A program made the translations under genes and the position numbers. A stretch of DNA of 64,000 bases, taken from Archangium lipolyticum. GTDB taxonomy: Bacteria; Myxococcota; Myxococcia; Myxococcales; Myxococcaceae. The stretch is taken from contig NZ_JANKBZ010000001.1 of the NCBI RefSeq assembly GCF_024623785.1, positions 124,001 to 188,000 on the forward strand, written 5' to 3'. This document shows positions 1-7,733 of this stretch, one piece after another; position 1 is the first letter of the stretch; each line of letters starts with the position of its first letter. The notes under the pieces were generated by a model, which saw only the letters and a list, made by a program, of their open reading frames with translations, was not told the origin of the DNA and did not search any database.

Positions 1-470
1 AGTACGCGCGCGAGTCCGGACAACCCGAGGAGGCCACCCAGGAGCGGCCGGAGCCGGTGGTGCGCGAGCGGGAGACGGAGGCGGGCTCGGTGTTCGCGCG
101 GGCGCTGGCGGAGGGCCTGGCGCGCACGCACGGCGTGTCCTCGGACGTGCACTGGGGCAACGACGGCTTCTGCGTGGACGTGGCGCTGCACCACCCCCGC
201 CGGGCCGGGGACGTGACGGTGGGCGTGCTGTGCGACGGCGCGCGCTACCCGAAGGCGGCGGATCCGGTGGAGTGGGATCTGTTCCGCACGGCCATGCTGG
301 AGGGCCAGGGCTGGAAGCTGGTGCGGCTGTGGTCGCCGCACTTCTTCCGCGATCCCGAGGGCGCGACGGCCAGGGTGCTCCAGGCGGCCAGCGAGCAGAT
401 CGCCCGCCAGCCTCCGGTGACGGCGTCCGCCGCGAGCCAGGGAGAGCCGGCCCGCCGCGTCATCAACTGA
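1..470 (+). CDS. C-terminus of a helicase-type protein with endonuclease-fold tail (5' partial)
   Basis: The reading frame is open from base 3 through the window edge to the stop at 468-470, so this is the last ~155 residues of a longer protein; the GTG at 57 is internal. The visible part reads F-C-V-D-V-A-L-H-H-P, then GVLCDGARYP, then DPVEWDLFRTAMLEGQGW and RLWSPHFFRDP. That order matches the C-terminal restriction-endonuclease-like (MTES_1575/Vsr-type) domain found at the end of DUF4011/superfamily-1 helicases. In that fold the D of CDG and the preceding acidic residues lie in the nuclease core. The stop is 4 bases from the convergent amidase gene. The helicase part is outside the window, so the full-length assignment is inferred. 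Confidence 0.6.
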   Translation, partial: YARESGQPEEATQERPEPVVRERETEAGSVFARALAEGLARTHGVSSDVHWGNDGFCVDVALHHPRRAGDVTVGVLCDGARYPKAADPVEWDLFRTAMLEGQGWKLVRLWSPHFFRDPEGATARVLQAASEQIARQPPVTASAASQGEPARRVIN

Positions 471-473
471 GGC

Positions 474-2054
474 TCAATTCACCTGCACCTTGGCGACCTG
501 ACGGCCGCCGAGGAAGTCCTCCACGCCGTGGGCGATGGCCTGGGCCACGTCGTCCTGGTACTTCTCCGAGGCCAGCCGCTGCTCCTCCTCGGAGTTGGAC
601 AGGAAGGAGGCCTCCACGAGGATGGCCGGCATCTTCGCGCCGAGCAGCACGTAGAAGAGCGCCTCCTTGGTGCCCAGATCCTTCACGCCGGAGTAGCTGC
701 TGGACAGGTGGCTCACGAGGTTCTTCTGCACCCGGGTGGCCAGCCGCGTGGACTCCTCGGTGTTGGCCTTGGTGGCCAGGTCCGCGAGGATGAACTGCAG
801 GTCGCTGATGCCCTTCTCCGAGGAGGCGTTCTCGCGCGCCGCCAGGCGGATGGAGTAGCGGTCCGCCGAGGTGTTGAGCGTGTACGTCTCGATGCCCCGC
901 AGCTTCGAGGTGTGCGCCGAGTTGCAGTGGATGGAGATGAACAGGTCGCCCTTCATCTCGTTGGCCATGCGCGCGCGCTCCTCCAGCTTCAGGTAGTGGT
1001 CGTCCTCGCGGGTGAGCATCACCTCCAGGCCCCGGTTGCGCAGCTCGTTCGCCAGCTTGCGCGCGATGGCCAGCGTCACGTCCTTCTCCCGGGTGCCCTT
1101 GCGGCCGATGGCGCCGGTGTCGTGTCCGCCGTGGCCCGCGTCGATGACCACCCGGCGCACCTTCAGCCCGAGCTGCTCCGCCAGCGTCAGCTCGGTGCCG
1201 TTGGACGCCTTCGCCACGGCCTTGAGGCGGGCCTGCGCCATCTTCTCGTCCACCGGGGCCGTCACCGGCTTCGCGGGCTCCACCACCGGCTTCGACTCCG
1301 GAACGGGAGCCGGCTGCGGAGCCTGGGCCACCTTGGTGGGCTCCGGCTCGGCTGGCTTGGACAGCTCGACGTGGATCACCGGCACCTGCTCCGCGGGGGC
1401 CTGCTTGTCGACCGGCTGCTTCTCGACCGGGGGCTGCTTCTCGGCCGGGGCCGGCTTGGGGGGCTCGGCCGAGGCGACGGCGGGCCTGGGCTCGGGAGCG
1501 GGCGGCGGCTCCGGAGCGCGAGCCGGTGCCTTGCGCACGGGCGCGGGAGTCTTCGGCGCGGGCAGCAGGGCCAGCAGCGCCTTCAAGTCCTTGGCGCGAT
1601 CTCCCTTCGGGTTGGCCGCGAGGATGCCGTTGAGGACGCGGCGCGCGGACTCGGGCTGATCCAACTGCTCGAAGTAGATGCGCGCGAGCATGTAGGCCGC
1701 GTCGTCCGCGAGCCGGTGCCTCGGGTGGGACTCCACCACGCGCGAGTAGTCGGCGATCGCCGCCTGCTGATCCTCGGGGACGAAGGAGATGCGGCTCAGA
1801 TCGTTGAGCAGCTCCGCGGCCGTGTAGAGGGCCTCCGGAGCCCGCTGGCTCTTGGGAAAGCGGCTGTACACGGACTCGAACTGGTGCGCCACCTTGAGCC
1901 AGTGGTGGCGCAGCTTGCGCCGGGCCGCGTCGTCCTTGAGGGTGTAGTAGGATCGACGCGCCTCCTGGTAGGCGGCCTCGGCCGGATCGCGCTTCGCCTG
2001 GGCGGCGAGCGGCAGCAGCAGGGCCAGCAGCAGCGGGGCGAGGCGTGGGCTCAT
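474..2054 (-). CDS. N-acetylmuramoyl-L-alanine amidase (Amidase_3), exported
   Basis: A 526-residue periplasmic peptidoglycan amidase that would cleave the bond between MurNAc and the L-Ala of the stem peptide. Residues 1-21 form a signal peptide (hydrophobic leucine stretch ending AAQA). Residues ~25-190 are helical and TPR/YbgF-like. A Pro/Ala/Glu-rich linker follows to ~265, and the Amidase_3 domain runs from ~300 to 515. The zinc-site pattern is complete: VVIDAGHGGHD (His), then LTREDD/LEERA (Glu) and ISIHCNS (His); the catalytic Glu lies in ILVEASFLSN. It is longer than E. coli AmiC because of the N-terminal helical region and linker. The ATG at 2054 has GGAGGA upstream. It is monocistronic and divergent from the next gene. 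Confidence 0.9.
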   Translation of the reverse strand: MSPRLAPLLLALLLPLAAQAKRDPAEAAYQEARRSYYTLKDDAARRKLRHHWLKVAHQFESVYSRFPKSQRAPEALYTAAELLNDLSRISFVPEDQQAAIADYSRVVESHPRHRLADDAAYMLARIYFEQLDQPESARRVLNGILAANPKGDRAKDLKALLALLPAPKTPAPVRKAPARAPEPPPAPEPRPAVASAEPPKPAPAEKQPPVEKQPVDKQAPAEQVPVIHVELSKPAEPEPTKVAQAPQPAPVPESKPVVEPAKPVTAPVDEKMAQARLKAVAKASNGTELTLAEQLGLKVRRVVIDAGHGGHDTGAIGRKGTREKDVTLAIARKLANELRNRGLEVMLTREDDHYLKLEERARMANEMKGDLFISIHCNSAHTSKLRGIETYTLNTSADRYSIRLAARENASSEKGISDLQFILADLATKANTEESTRLATRVQKNLVSHLSSSYSGVKDLGTKEALFYVLLGAKMPAILVEASFLSNSEEEQRLASEKYQDDVAQAIAHGVEDFLGGRQVAKVQVN

Positions 2055-2198
2055 GGGTCGAGTCCTCCAGACAAGGGCGAGGGCTACAGACGTGTGTCAC
2101 GGCCCACCTACACCGGCAACTTTTCGCCCCACCGGGGTTTGAAGCCCCACCCCGCGCGCGAGTACACTCCGTGTTTTCACGGATTCTGGGGAGCTCCC

Positions 2199-3128
2199 AT
2201 GTCGCAACCCCCCTCGGGACAGGGCAAGGGTCAGGGCGGTTCGGGTTCGGGTCAGCGCACTTCCACCAGTGGCTCCACCCCGGCGGTCCGGACGAGCACG
2301 GGCACCGGCATACCCCGGACGGCCACCAACGGCGCGGTGCCCGTGGCGAGGAGCCCCACTGGGGAGCAACCCGCCATACGCCGCAGCCCCACCCTGTCGG
2401 GGCTGCCCAACGTGCGCGCCGGCGTCAATGCCTTCGAGCTGGCCTCCACCCAGGACTCCAAGTCCTACAAGAAGCGCCTCGACCAGTCCGCCTTCGACGG
2501 CGAGGGGGAGCACACCCAGGTGGACGCCCTCCTGGGCGCGCGCCGCCAGCCCGCGGCGCCCCCCACGGAGGAGAATTCCGCGGCGGCGGGGAAGACCTTC
2601 GACGGCACCACGCCTCCCCCGGAGGTCATCAGCCGCGACGTGTGGAAGGCCATCCACGCGCCCCTGCAGAGCCGCCAGGGCCGGCGCTCCCCGGACCTCT
2701 ACAAGCAGGTCATCAACCAGTTCGCCGCGGGCCACAACCCGCGCTACGAGTCGGCCGACCCCAAGCAGCTCCGCGCCCACATCTTCGTCTGGGACGTCAC
2801 CCGCGCGATGAACGCGGAGATCCCCCACTTCGTCGGGCCGCGCGAGCTCACCCTCGTGCAGACGTGCGACTGGCTGCGCCACGAGGGCACCATGCGGGGC
2901 TGGCGCCGGGCGGACGTCGAGAGCGCCGCGGCCGCCGCGAACGAGGGCAAGCCGGTGGTGGCCGTGCCCAGGGACTCCAGCGTCCGAGCCATGGGCATGG
3001 TGCGGCCGGGAGGGCTGGGGCAGGACGGCCGCCCCCGCTTCGCCGCGGCGGGCCTCCAGCGGGGCAACGATCTGGGCACGAAGGAAGCCTTCGGCGTGAT
3101 GGCGCTGGAGTACTTCGTCCACGACTGA
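2199..3128 (+). CDS. CHAP/NlpC-like domain protein apparently lacking catalytic residues
   Basis: A 309-residue protein with no signal peptide. Residues 1-~120 are low-complexity (Gly/Ser/Thr/Pro) and look disordered. Residues ~150-309 resemble a papain-like (CHAP/NlpC-P60) module seen in secreted proteobacterial proteins: IFVWDVTRAMNAEIPHFV, then TCDWLRHEGT..GW, GKPVVAV, MGMVRPG and a terminal AFGVMALEYFVHD. In the active versions I recall, a Cys precedes the FVWDV helix and a His precedes the VRPG strand; here those positions read RAHIFVWD and SVRAMGMVRPG, so both catalytic residues appear to be missing. The start is the ATG at 2199; the frame is open far upstream but only antisense to the amidase. 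The family resemblance is from memory and unconfirmed, and the cell-wall role is inference. Confidence 0.55.
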   Translation: MSQPPSGQGKGQGGSGSGQRTSTSGSTPAVRTSTGTGIPRTATNGAVPVARSPTGEQPAIRRSPTLSGLPNVRAGVNAFELASTQDSKSYKKRLDQSAFDGEGEHTQVDALLGARRQPAAPPTEENSAAAGKTFDGTTPPPEVISRDVWKAIHAPLQSRQGRRSPDLYKQVINQFAAGHNPRYESADPKQLRAHIFVWDVTRAMNAEIPHFVGPRELTLVQTCDWLRHEGTMRGWRRADVESAAAAANEGKPVVAVPRDSSVRAMGMVRPGGLGQDGRPRFAAAGLQRGNDLGTKEAFGVMALEYFVHD

Positions 3129-3137
3129 GGGGGCGCC

Positions 3138-3902
3138 TCAGCGCACCCACCCCAGCGCCCGGGCCAGCGCCTCGTCGATGACACGGGCCTCGCCGGGCAG
3201 CGAGGACAGCACCGCCGCCAGCACCTTCTCCCCGTTGCGCACCGGAGCCCCGCCCGGGCGCAGGCGCGCGCGCACCGCGTGCTTCTGGTCCTGCTTCCAG
3301 TAGCTGGCTGGGAAGAGCACCTCCCGGCGGGCCTCGGGCAGCGGGCCCTCCGGGGTCAACCACACCAACATCCCCTTGCGCAGTGGCTCCAGCTCCGCGC
3401 GCAGCGTCCGCCGCAGCTCCCGGCCGAAGAGGCCCACCGCCACGAGCCCTCCGAGCGCGAGCCCCCACGGCACCAGCCCCAGCGTCCTCGCCCGCGAGCG
3501 CACGTAATCCGCCTCGCGCGGCCTGTCCGGCACCTGGGGATCCACCAGCAACCGCACGCGGGCCCCGGGGCCCAGGCCCTCGGCATACTCGGCCCGGGTA
3601 CGCACCCCGCTGGCCGAGTACTGCACCTTCCCCACGGCGTAGATGACCTCGAGCCTCGCCTCGGCGCCCTCGCGCTCGTCCCGAGGCGGGAGCGTCATCG
3701 CCGCCACCTGGCCCTCCAGCTCCTCGGCCCGCGAGAGGAAGGCCTGCTCCTCCACCACGAAGCGGCCCAGGAGCGACGCCCCCACGCCGAGCGCCGCCAT
3801 CACCGCGAGCCCCACCCCCCCCACCCGGACGAGCCGGGGGATGGCACCGGGCACTTTCGACAGGGGGACACTCCGGGGGGCCTGGGGGATGGCGAGCTGC
3901 AT
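3138..3902 (-). CDS. DUF3592-like two-helix membrane protein
   Basis: A 254-residue membrane protein of unknown function. There is a hydrophobic helix at ~27-48 (VGGVGLAVMAALGVGASLLG) and a second at ~142-162 (LGLVPWGLALGGLVAVGLFG). Between them lies a soluble domain with YAVGKVQYSASGVRT, GARVRLLVDPQVPDRPREADYV and neighbouring strands. This is the layout of DUF3592 proteins, in which a small beta domain sits between membrane helices. The ATG at 3902 follows a G-rich Shine-Dalgarno-like stretch and lies 9 bases after the stop of the upstream DUF2378 gene, so the two are probably cotranscribed. It is convergent with the CHAP-like gene. Confidence 0.6.
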   Translation of the reverse strand: MQLAIPQAPRSVPLSKVPGAIPRLVRVGGVGLAVMAALGVGASLLGRFVVEEQAFLSRAEELEGQVAAMTLPPRDEREGAEARLEVIYAVGKVQYSASGVRTRAEYAEGLGPGARVRLLVDPQVPDRPREADYVRSRARTLGLVPWGLALGGLVAVGLFGRELRRTLRAELEPLRKGMLVWLTPEGPLPEARREVLFPASYWKQDQKHAVRARLRPGGAPVRNGEKVLAAVLSSLPGEARVIDEALARALGWVR

Positions 3903-3911
3903 GCCCCCATC

Positions 3912-4532
3912 CTACCCCCAGGTCACCGTGTACTCGATGGAGAGTGGCCCCGTCGGCCGTCCCCGAACCCGCGGCTCACGCGTCCCCACCACCTCGAGCG
4001 CCGTCGCCAGTGCCCCCTCCACGTACTCGCGGGGGAGGAAGTCGCGATCCAGGACGACGAGCGCATTGTCCCGCGCCCCGAGCGTCACCGAGCACCGCCC
4101 GCCATTGGCCGAGGCCACCGCGTACGCCATGGGCAGGCTCTCCAGCAGCCGCTTCGGGTTGCCCATCAGCAACGCCTGCAACGGCCTGCCCGTCGAGGAG
4201 GACAGGAAGTCCGTCGCGCCCCGGCGTCCCAGCGCCCGCAGGGCTCCCTCGAAGCTCCCGTACCCGTCCCTCAGCAGATCCGCCGCCGACCACAGCAGCC
4301 GCAGGAAGGAAGCCGTCGGGTAGCAGGTGAAGTCCACGAACCGGCGCCCGCCGCACGCCTCCGCGCAGCGCTCCACGGCTGCTTCGTCTCCCAGCGCCCG
4401 CACCACCTCCAACACGCTGCGGAAGAACATGCCCCGCACGCTGTCCGCCGGGGTGGCCAGCGCCAGACTCCGCTTCAGCTCCGGTTCGGCTCCAAGCCCT
4501 ACCGGTTGCTTTCCGGCGACACCACGCTTCAT
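3912..4532 (-). CDS. DUF2378 (TIGR02265) myxobacterial paralogous family protein
   Basis: A 206-residue cytoplasmic protein of unknown function belonging to a family expanded in Myxococcales. Diagnostic stretches are VRGMFFRSVL near residue 30, RRFVDFTCYPTASFLRLL, a DGYGSFEGALRALGR helix, DFLSSSTGRPL and DFLPREYVEGAL. I chose the ATG at 4532 because GGAGAG sits 4-5 bases upstream; the frame also offers a GTG at 4553 but that has no ribosome-binding site. It heads a probable two-gene unit with the DUF3592-like gene. Some relatives are reported as fused to or encoded beside signalling proteins; nothing here shows a partner. Confidence 0.8.
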   Translation of the reverse strand: MKRGVAGKQPVGLGAEPELKRSLALATPADSVRGMFFRSVLEVVRALGDEAAVERCAEACGGRRFVDFTCYPTASFLRLLWSAADLLRDGYGSFEGALRALGRRGATDFLSSSTGRPLQALLMGNPKRLLESLPMAYAVASANGGRCSVTLGARDNALVVLDRDFLPREYVEGALATALEVVGTREPRVRGRPTGPLSIEYTVTWG

Positions 4533-4696
4533 GTGCTCTCCGCCACTCCCCACCTGAGGTCAGCGCATACCCAATATCGGTGGGGATGACCCCTTCCGCC
4601 GCAACCTGGCCGCCTGGATTTTTGGATCCGAAACATCTGGGACGGTGGGGGACTGTCACATGTCCGACACAACCCCTCCCCGCAGGTGCCGAAGAC

Positions 4697-4725
4697 GCCC
4701 CGGGGCCGGGCGGCAACCCCGGGGC
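4697..4725 (-). terminator. GC hairpin downstream of the CFA-synthase-like gene
   Basis: A perfect 9-bp inverted repeat, gccccgggg at 4697-4705 and ccccggggc at 4717-4725, with an 11-base loop. It starts 13 bases after the stop of the minus-strand methyltransferase gene. No T-run follows on the minus strand, so it may act with Rho or as an mRNA-stabilising structure rather than as a classic intrinsic terminator. Confidence 0.4.
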
Positions 4726-4738
4726 AATCGGGCCAGGA

Positions 4739-5893
4739 CTACTTCTTCAGATCGCGCTCGCCGAGGTTCACGGCGCCGAGCCACCGCCGGCGGTTGAAGC
4801 CATCGAGGTTCTTGTTGGCGACGACCTGGAAGCAGGTCGACGAGCCCTGGGCGGCGATCTCCACGGACCAGCCGAGGAACATCTGCCAGAGGCGGAACCA
4901 CCACTCGCCGTAGACCTTCACGATCTCCTCGCGGTGGGTCATCCAGTTGTCGTACCAGCGGGAGATGGTGAGCGAGTAGTGGATGCCCACGTTCTCCACG
5001 CTGTGGATTTCGAAGCCCGCGGCCTCCATGTTGCTGACCACGAAGGAGAGCGGCATCGAGGCGTCGGCGCCCGGGAAGATGTACTTGTTCATGAACAGGC
5101 CCCACACGAGATCCTCGAAGTGGAAGCCCAGGGTGCCCTTCTTGGCGCGCAGCCCGGCGATCTGCAGGTAGAAGAGGCCGTCATCGGCGAGCATGCCGTA
5201 GACCTGCTCCATGAAGGACTGGAACTTCCTCACGCCGACGTGCTCGGCCATCTCCAGGCAGGAGATCTTGTCGTAGGGGCCGGGGGGGATGTCGCGATAA
5301 TCCAGGGTGAGGATGCGGGCGCGATCGGCCACGCCCATGCGGGCGATCTGCTCCGTGCCGTACGCGGCCCCCTTCTGCGCGATGGTGATGCCCGTCGCGT
5401 CGACACCGTAGTCCCTGGCGGCGGTGGCCACGAGCGTTCCCCAGCCGCAGCCGATGTCCAGGTAGCGCTCCCCCTTCTTCATCTGCAGCTTCTCGCAGAC
5501 CAGGCGCATCTTCTGGTCCTGCGCGTCCTCGAGACTCTGGTTGGTGTCGGTGAAGAAGCCCGACGTGTAGATCATCCTCGGCCCGAGGAACCAGCCGAAG
5601 AAGTCGTTGCCGCGATCGTAGTGCTCGCGGCCGATGCGGACATCCTGCTCCTGCGAGTGGACCAGCACCTCGGGCAGGAAGTTGGTGATGAGGAACTTGA
5701 AGTGGTCCGCGACGAACTTGTAGTCGGCCACGGTGTGGCGCTCGCGGATGAAGGTGCGGAAGTCCCCTTCGATGTCAAGGCGCTCGTGGATGTAGTCCTC
5801 GATGAGCGTGGTCATCGGGACCTTTCCAGCGGCATAGCGCGCGTTCAGGGACGGGTCTTTCGGCTTGAGACGGAACGAAACAGGTGCATCCAT
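4739..5893 (-). CDS. cyclopropane-fatty-acyl-phospholipid synthase family methyltransferase
   Basis: A 384-residue SAM-dependent methyltransferase of the CFA/mycolic-acid methyltransferase family, expected to act on unsaturated acyl chains of membrane phospholipids. It shows YDRGNDFFGWFLGPRMIYTSG (substrate/pocket entry region), SAM motif I LDIGCGWGT at ~147, CLEMAEHVG (the family's EHVG segment), LQIAGL, and a C-terminal GIHYSLTISRWYDNW with the conserved Tyr/W segment. The frame is open far upstream to 7462, but the ATG at 5893 has a near-perfect GGAGGAATTAC ribosome-binding site, which decides the start. It is divergent from the cytochrome-like lipoprotein gene. The bond modified (cyclopropanation or methylation) cannot be told from sequence. 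Confidence 0.88.
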   Translation of the reverse strand: MDAPVSFRLKPKDPSLNARYAAGKVPMTTLIEDYIHERLDIEGDFRTFIRERHTVADYKFVADHFKFLITNFLPEVLVHSQEQDVRIGREHYDRGNDFFGWFLGPRMIYTSGFFTDTNQSLEDAQDQKMRLVCEKLQMKKGERYLDIGCGWGTLVATAARDYGVDATGITIAQKGAAYGTEQIARMGVADRARILTLDYRDIPPGPYDKISCLEMAEHVGVRKFQSFMEQVYGMLADDGLFYLQIAGLRAKKGTLGFHFEDLVWGLFMNKYIFPGADASMPLSFVVSNMEAAGFEIHSVENVGIHYSLTISRWYDNWMTHREEIVKVYGEWWFRLWQMFLGWSVEIAAQGSSTCFQVVANKNLDGFNRRRWLGAVNLGERDLKK

Positions 5894-6079
5894 GTAATTC
5901 CTCCAGCAAAAAACTCTGTTCCACGGAGGAAGGCAGCCCGACGGTCCGGGCCATCCCCCGCGGAGCAGAGGGCCGGCACTGTAGATAAGCACGCTGGAGA
6001 CCGTGAGACTTTCTGACGGACACGCATGCGATAGTTGGTGGTGCCGGGCACGCGGGTGAAGCCCGAGCAAGGGAGAGCC

Positions 6080-7099
6080 ATGCACACGCTTCAGCGGAAG
6101 TCGCTCCATGCGGTACTGCTCCTGAGCCTGGGATGGATCGGATGCGATCTGTTCGACCCCGACCCCACGGACCCCAGCCCCAATCACGCCCCCACCCTCT
6201 CCAAGGTGACCGCCACGCCTGCCTCGGTCGACGAGGGAGCGAGCACAACCCTGGCGGTGACCGCCGCCGACAGGGACGAGGACGCGCTCACCTATACATG
6301 GACGCAGACCCCGGCAACTCCCGCTGGCACCTTCGGCCAGGAGACCGGGGAGAACCGCACGTGGACGGCGCCCGCGGTGCCGGCCAACACGACGTTCACC
6401 CTGCAGGTGACGGTCTCGGATGGGAAGGGAGGCACGGCCGAGGGCACGGTGGACGTGGCGGTGACGAACGTTCCCACCGTCAACCGGGCCCCCACGGTGG
6501 ACGCGGCCATCCCCCCGCCCTCCCCGGCGATCGCGGGAGACACCATCAACCTCTCCATCGGCGCCACCGATCCGGACGGGGACACGCTCACCTACTCCTG
6601 GACGGTGAGCCCCGCGGGCGCGGGCACCTTCACGAACCAGACCGCCGCCGCCGCGCAGTGGCGCTCCGGCGACATCGCCACGGCCACCTCCTATACCTTC
6701 CAGGTGACGGTGTCCGACGGGCACGACTCGGTGACGCGCTCGGTGGACGTGCAGGTCGCCATTCCCTCCTACGCCAACGACATCCAGCCCATCTGGAATG
6801 CGCAGTGCACGAGCTGCCACAACAGCAGCAGCGGCACCCGGGGAGGACTCAACCTGGATGCGGGTAAGTCCTACGCCTCCATCGTCAACACGAACGGTGC
6901 CGGCGGGTTCCCCGCCGGCTGCGGCGCGACCGTGCGTGTCGTACCGAACCAGCCCGACAACTCCCTGGTGGTGAAGAAGATCAACGGCACCGCCTGCGGC
7001 AGCAGGATGCCACCGAGCAACCCGGCCTACTTCGATGAGCACCCCGGCGAGCTCACCCGTATCCGCTCCTGGATTCTCGCTGGCGCGCCCAACAACTGA
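6080..7099 (+). CDS. Ig-like (PKD/cadherin-type) lipoprotein with C-terminal c-type cytochrome domain
   Basis: A 339-residue exported protein. Residues 1-19 are a lipoprotein-type signal ending SLGWIGC, an imperfect lipobox. Two beta-sandwich repeats follow (~30-125 and ~135-230), both with APT(L/V) starts, the DxDxDxLTY(T/S)W signature and a closing FTLQVTVSDG/FQVTVSDG strand. Residues ~232-339 are a cytochrome-like module: YANDIQPIWNAQCTSCHNS, with haem motif C243-T-S-C246-H247, and a downstream RMPPS that could supply the distal Met. Such modules occur in planctomycete- and myxobacterial-type surface proteins. A role in surface electron transfer or haem binding is inference. The start is set by gggagagcc before the ATG at 6080. 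Confidence 0.75.
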   Translation: MHTLQRKSLHAVLLLSLGWIGCDLFDPDPTDPSPNHAPTLSKVTATPASVDEGASTTLAVTAADRDEDALTYTWTQTPATPAGTFGQETGENRTWTAPAVPANTTFTLQVTVSDGKGGTAEGTVDVAVTNVPTVNRAPTVDAAIPPPSPAIAGDTINLSIGATDPDGDTLTYSWTVSPAGAGTFTNQTAAAAQWRSGDIATATSYTFQVTVSDGHDSVTRSVDVQVAIPSYANDIQPIWNAQCTSCHNSSSGTRGGLNLDAGKSYASIVNTNGAGGFPAGCGATVRVVPNQPDNSLVVKKINGTACGSRMPPSNPAYFDEHPGELTRIRSWILAGAPNN

Positions 7100-7109
7100 G
7101 TGACTGGCA

Positions 7110-7145
7110 CGCACTTCCCGGGCGCCTCCGTGTCCGGGAAGTGCG
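7110..7145. terminator. bidirectional hairpin between convergent genes
   Basis: A perfect 12-bp stem, cgcacttcccgg at 7110-7121 and ccgggaagtgcg at 7134-7145, with a 12-base loop. It occupies the 52-base gap between the convergent cytochrome-like gene (stop 7099) and the repeat-protein gene (stop 7152), so it can serve both. No clear T-run. Confidence 0.6.
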
Positions 7146-7151
7146 CGCTGG

Positions 7152-7526
7152 CTATGGCTCCTGCTCCGGCGCCCCCAAGACGGTCTCGTCCCACTGCCCC
7201 CCGCCATAGCCCGGTTGCAGGAGGTAGTAGTAAGCCGCTGGCGGTTGCAGGAGGTAGTAGCCAGCCGCGGGGGGCCGCTGAAGGGAGTCACCAGCCGCTG
7301 GCGGCTGCTGAAGCTGATAGCTGCCGATGAGGGGCTGCTGGAGGTAGTAGTTCCCCACCATTGGCTGCTGAAGCTGATAGCTGCCAACGAGGGGCTGCTG
7401 AAGGTAGTAGCTTCCCGCCATCGGCTGCTGGAGCTGATGGCTCCCTGCCATCGACTGCGCATGGGCCAGCCCCACGGCTCCCCAGGACACCGCCACGGCC
7501 GCGGTCGTCAGAAGGCTCTTGAGCAT
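7152..7526 (-). CDS. small secreted Gln/Tyr-rich decapeptide-repeat protein
   Basis: A 124-residue exported protein. Residues 1-23 are a signal peptide ending AHA, with Gln as the likely first mature residue. The mature chain is built of about eight units of roughly 10 residues on the pattern SYxLQQP(M/L)(V/A)G, alternating SYQLQQP and NYYLQQP forms, and decaying to PPAAGYYLLQ near the C-terminus. It has no Cys and almost no charge until the acidic C-terminal tail. The ATG at 7526 has GGAGGAAGGGG upstream. Tyr/Gln-rich regular repeats suggest a fibre- or amyloid-forming or surface-coat protein, but that is inference. I recognise no family. Confidence 0.6.
   Translation of the reverse strand: MLKSLLTTAAVAVSWGAVGLAHAQSMAGSHQLQQPMAGSYYLQQPLVGSYQLQQPMVGNYYLQQPLIGSYQLQQPPAAGDSLQRPPAAGYYLLQPPAAYYYLLQPGYGGGQWDETVLGAPEQEP
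7211..7450. repeat. in-frame tandem repeats, ~30-base unit in ~60-base higher-order pairs
   Basis: On the plus strand the unit ggctgctgaagctgatag recurs at about 7303, 7363 and (as ggctgctggagctgatgg) 7423, alternating with ggctgctg(g/a)aggtagtag at about 7333 and 7393. More diverged ggttgcaggaggtagtag copies lie near 7213 and 7243. The period is in register with codons and encodes the alternating SYQLQQP / YYLQQP decapeptides. Confidence 0.75.
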
Positions 7527-7733
7527 GTCCAACCCCTTCCTCCAAGGGTCCAGGCTCAATGTAGCCGTGGAGCCCCCGCCAGGCGCACTGCCCCTCCTCG
7601 GCCGTGGCTGCTCGCCTGAGGAGCATCTCGAGCACCCGAATCCACCTTCATTCCCCGCCGGGAGCGCGCACCTCCGTCGCTTTCCCCTGGAGGAGACAGG
7701 CATGCCGCGCTTCGGCGGCATTAAGCTGGGGAC

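Noticed and set aside
528-2198. A plus-strand frame leading into the CHAP-like gene.
   Set aside because: It is antisense to the amidase and of shadow composition. The real gene starts at the ATG at 2199.
7211-7450. A CRISPR-like repeat array.
   Set aside because: The repeats are in-frame, without spacers, and belong to a coding sequence.
5894-7462. Upstream extension of the methyltransferase frame.
   Set aside because: It has no domain and overlaps the cytochrome-like gene on the other strand; a near-perfect ribosome-binding site fixes the start at 5893.
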